A stretch of DNA of 64,000 nucleotides from Kalmusia sp. IMI 367209 (lineage: Eukaryota > Ascomycota > Dothideomycetes > Pleosporales > Didymosphaeriaceae): assembly GCA_027946365.1 (NCBI GenBank), contig JAPEUQ010000008.1, positions 124,001 through 188,000 of the forward strand, read 5' to 3'. A program made the position numbers and the translations under genes. The notes beneath the pieces are model-generated. The model worked only from the letters and a program-made list of their open reading frames with translations, was not told where the DNA came from and made no database searches. Below, piece after piece: positions 61,536-64,000 of the stretch (position 1 is its first letter; every line of letters starts with the position of its first letter).

Positions 61536-62781
61536 ATGACGGACAAGATGCTGGCTGTGGTACAGCGTAACCGGGATGGAAAGTCCTCACTCTCCAAAGA
61601 GAGCATCTCACGACCGACACCCGAGGATAATCAGGTTTTGGTGAGGCTATCACATGTTGCACAGAATCCAACCGACGGTATGATATTCGATTTCTGAGTC
61701 AAGAGAGATACTGAATCCCACAGTACAATCCTTCGATCGCAATGCCATGGGAGACGGTTCGGTCTTTGGATGTGATTTCGCTGGCACGGTGGAGGACGTC
61801 GGAAAGAATGTGACGCGTGTAAAGAAAGGTGACACGATCGCTGGGCTAATATGGGGCGGTATGCATTATCTGCTTGTGCTCATCTAAAAGGAGACTAACG
61901 ACGCGCAGGTGAGATCAAAGGGCTGGGAGCGTATGCCGAATATACAGTAGCAGATGAACGCATATGCTTTAAGGTTCCCTCTGCTATCTCATCCGCAGCG
62001 GCTTCGACTATTCCTTTGGCAGCTGCTACCGCATGGTTGGCCATGTTTTCGAAGGAATGCTTGCATATTGACCGCTCGAAGGGCGATACCATTTTGATTT
62101 GGGGAGGGAGCTGTATGTATTCTCTCCATTCTCGTCAATACACCCTAACGAATATTGCTCTGACTGTGTCACGCAGCATCCGTTGGTCTTTACACCATTC
62201 AGCTTGCCCGGACACAAAACCTTAAGGTCGTTACCACATGCAGCCCACATAATTTTGATCTCGTTAAATCCATCGGCGCGCACCATGCCTTTGACTACTC
62301 CGACCCTGAAGTAGCGGCCAAAATCAAAAAGGTAGAACCTAATTTGCAACACATCTTCGACACTATCGGAAACGAGAAGTCATCCGGTATCGCATCCCAG
62401 GCTCTCGGCAAAGAAGGAGGTGGTTTGTGCACCGTGAGGCCGGGGAAGGCTAACACTCAGAATGTGGTGGAGAGGGCCAAAGTGTCAGATGTGCTGGTCT
62501 GGACGGCGTTTTTGAAGGATCATTCGTATGGGGAATTTCACTGGCCGGTGAGTAAAATGATGAACTTCGTGGGGTTTATTCCAAGGCGAAAAAAAACTAA
62601 TGATTATATAAAATAGGCGCACAAAGAAGACCACGAGCTTGCATCGGAGCTCTTCGACAGATTACCTACCTGGTTGGAAAATGGAGCCGTCAAAGCGAAT
62701 CCACAGCGCGTGAGGAAAGGGCTTGATGCTGTGAAAGATGGATTCCCAGGAGTATCGCGATGGCAAGATCTCTGCGTATAA
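61536..62781 (+). CDS. MDR-superfamily enoyl reductase/quinone oxidoreductase (ToxD-like)
   Basis: NAD(P)H-dependent reductase of the zinc-free medium-chain family; the group includes trans-acting enoyl reductases of polyketide pathways and ToxD-like proteins. Five exons (61536-61677, 61724-61858, 61909-62112, 62177-62547, 62617-62781) give 338 aa. The GroES-like part has VLVRLSHVAQNPTDVQSFDR and VFGCDFAGTVEDVGKNVTRV, with no zinc ligands. The Rossmann motif is LIWGGSSSVGLYTIQLA, then VVTTCSPHNFDLVKSIGAHH and HIFDTIGNEKSS. The end GLDAVKDGFPGVSRWQDL is typical of fungal members. Its place beside two methyltransferases of secondary-metabolite type supports a tailoring role, which is inferred. 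Confidence 0.9.
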
Positions 62782-63044
62782 AATCGTTTACGAACTTTAG
62801 CTTCGTAACGTGCATTAGGTTGATCTGCTATTTTGGTTCCCTTGTTTACGAGTTGTGATGCGGTGGCGTTGTGCGTCATGTCGATTAGCGCCGTGCTAGG
62901 TGGGCCTCACTTCCAAGGCGGCGGCGAAAGCTGGCTAACACGTTGCGTTCTACTATTAACATCGTCAATTAATTTCTGGGTGATCTTGTTAATCTTGGTG
63001 TTGTTTGTCCATTGTGCGTGGTCGCGCGTTGCGCTTTCCTTGGT

Positions 63045-64000
63045 ATGCAGGACAGAAGTGCAATTTTTCAAGATGACTCAAGGTTCGAGAAGTGCGACGG
63101 TAGGGATGTAGAGTCTGACTGCGAACATGCTACTTTGGTAGAAGGTATGGATGACGAGGAAGTATGGAGGTTGGTCCGGAGATGGGACAAGGTACGTTTA
63201 CGTTATTACTTACTCGATCATACTCTCACACCGTTTAGGAAACATATGTTCTCAAGAAAACGTCGGATAAAAATACTAGAAAATATGATTTGCGTGTGTC
63301 GAGAAGCGCCCAATTCGCACCAAATAAACTTCGGGGTCAAATGGAACGGTACTACATAAACATAGTAAGTAGACATTTACATATCAAATTACAGCGTAGG
63401 AACTGATACAAACCTTGTAGATAATAGGCATTCTATCAATCTTCACGCATACATCCAGACTTCGGTCCTGGCGCGAACCAAGAAGAACCGGCGTCTTCTG
63501 CACGGTGCATACATACTCTACCCTATCCCATTCTAGAGCATCGCTAAAAGTAACAGGCCTACATTGTAGCATGGTACTTTGACTACCTCGGCCTTTTCTT
63601 CGTAGCTACACTGGCAACCCTCGCTATCCTCCCCCAATCACGCCCTGTCCTATTCCCTCCCACTCCCTTGGCGCTATATGATTTCCACACCGGCACCCTC
63701 CGCAAACCACTCTCCGGCGTCCTCGGCAGCGCCGACACGTTCACTGGCGCCCCTGAGCATCTTGCCGGCGAAGCCGTGGAAAACGAAGCCAGCAATTTCA
63801 TCGCGGGGAAATTTGCCATTTTCTTTGACCTCTTGGTCGAAAAGGATTCGCATGATTTGTTAGAAGGAGAAAACGATGAGCCACTCGGGGATGACGAGAA
63901 TAATTCATTTGCAGAGTCGGTCTTTACAGCGAAGGATAGGCTATTTGGAGTTGAGAAGCCGAGCCACGATAAAACGAAGGCGCCCATGAGCGAGGCTGTG
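63045..64000 (+). CDS. DUF3292 family membrane protein, partial (runs off the window)
   Basis: Exons at 63045-63191, 63239-63364, 63421-63504 and 63557 to beyond 64000, joined by introns of 47, 56 and 52 nt. Together they show the fungal DUF3292 pattern: EEVWRLVRRWDK, FAPNKLRGQMERYYINI, RLRSWREPRRTGVFC, a membrane helix AWYFDYLGLFFVATLATLAIL, then SRPVLFPPTPLAL, KPLSGVLGSADTFTGAPE and GEAVENEASNF. Function of the family is unknown; the helix implies a membrane protein. The start at 63045 (MQDRSAIFQDD) is the nearest in-frame ATG, but it overlaps an acceptor-like TATGCAG, so an upstream exon (for example from ATG 62878) is possible. The 3' end is outside the window. Confidence 0.85.

Overview
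The window is nuclear DNA of a filamentous ascomycete (Pezizomycotina; a Dothideomycete would fit, but the class is inferred). Reasons: genes on both strands with short GT-AG introns, mostly 46-100 nt with CTRAY branch sites; a velvet-family gene of VelC type; an LaeA-like methyltransferase; a fungal squalene epoxidase; a DUF3292 protein found only in fungi. I see no bacterial, viral or organellar genes, no CRISPR array and no intact transposon.

Layout. 1.4-9.1 kb: Cdc42 GTPase, an 885-aa low-complexity/coiled-coil protein, and a Ser/Thr kinase, all on +. 10-16 kb: a small thioredoxin-fold-like candidate, a two-TM zinc-ribbon-like membrane protein (+), a conserved-looking membrane protein (-) and an orphan (-). 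17.4-21.7 kb: Vps66/Loa1-like lysophospholipid acyltransferase (-) and Psr1/Nem1-type phosphatase (-). 23.5-26.7 kb: C-terminal-motor kinesin-14 (+). 27.3-29.3 kb: CTP synthase (-), with a 10-nt microexon and a probable AT-AC intron. 30-31.3 kb: VelC-type velvet regulator (-). 32.7-33.7 kb: Bin3/MePCE-type RNA-cap methyltransferase (+). 33.7-40.3 kb: gene-poor. 40.4-43.1 kb: DUF1349-like protein and a secreted Ser/Thr-rich protein (+). 43-46.2 kb: gene-poor, with a decayed direct repeat. 46.2-47 kb: Nudix hydrolase (-). 49.5-53.5 kb: single-pass membrane protein and squalene epoxidase (+). 53.5-58 kb: gene-poor, with a scattered repeated decamer. 58-62.8 kb: LaeA-like methyltransferase (-) diverging from an O-methyltransferase-like gene (+), followed by an enoyl-reductase-like MDR gene (+). 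63 kb to the end: a DUF3292 gene that runs off the edge.

The genes are mostly independent housekeeping functions: polarity and signalling (Cdc42, kinase, Psr-type phosphatase), spindle (kinesin-14), lipid and sterol synthesis (acyltransferase, squalene epoxidase), nucleotides (CTP synthase, Nudix) and RNA capping. The one group that looks functionally linked is 58-62.8 kb, which resembles the tailoring part of a secondary-metabolite cluster, though no synthase gene lies in the window. I reconstructed exons by hand from splice consensus, frame and family conservation. For most multi-exon genes the summed exons give an exact multiple of three; exceptions are flagged.
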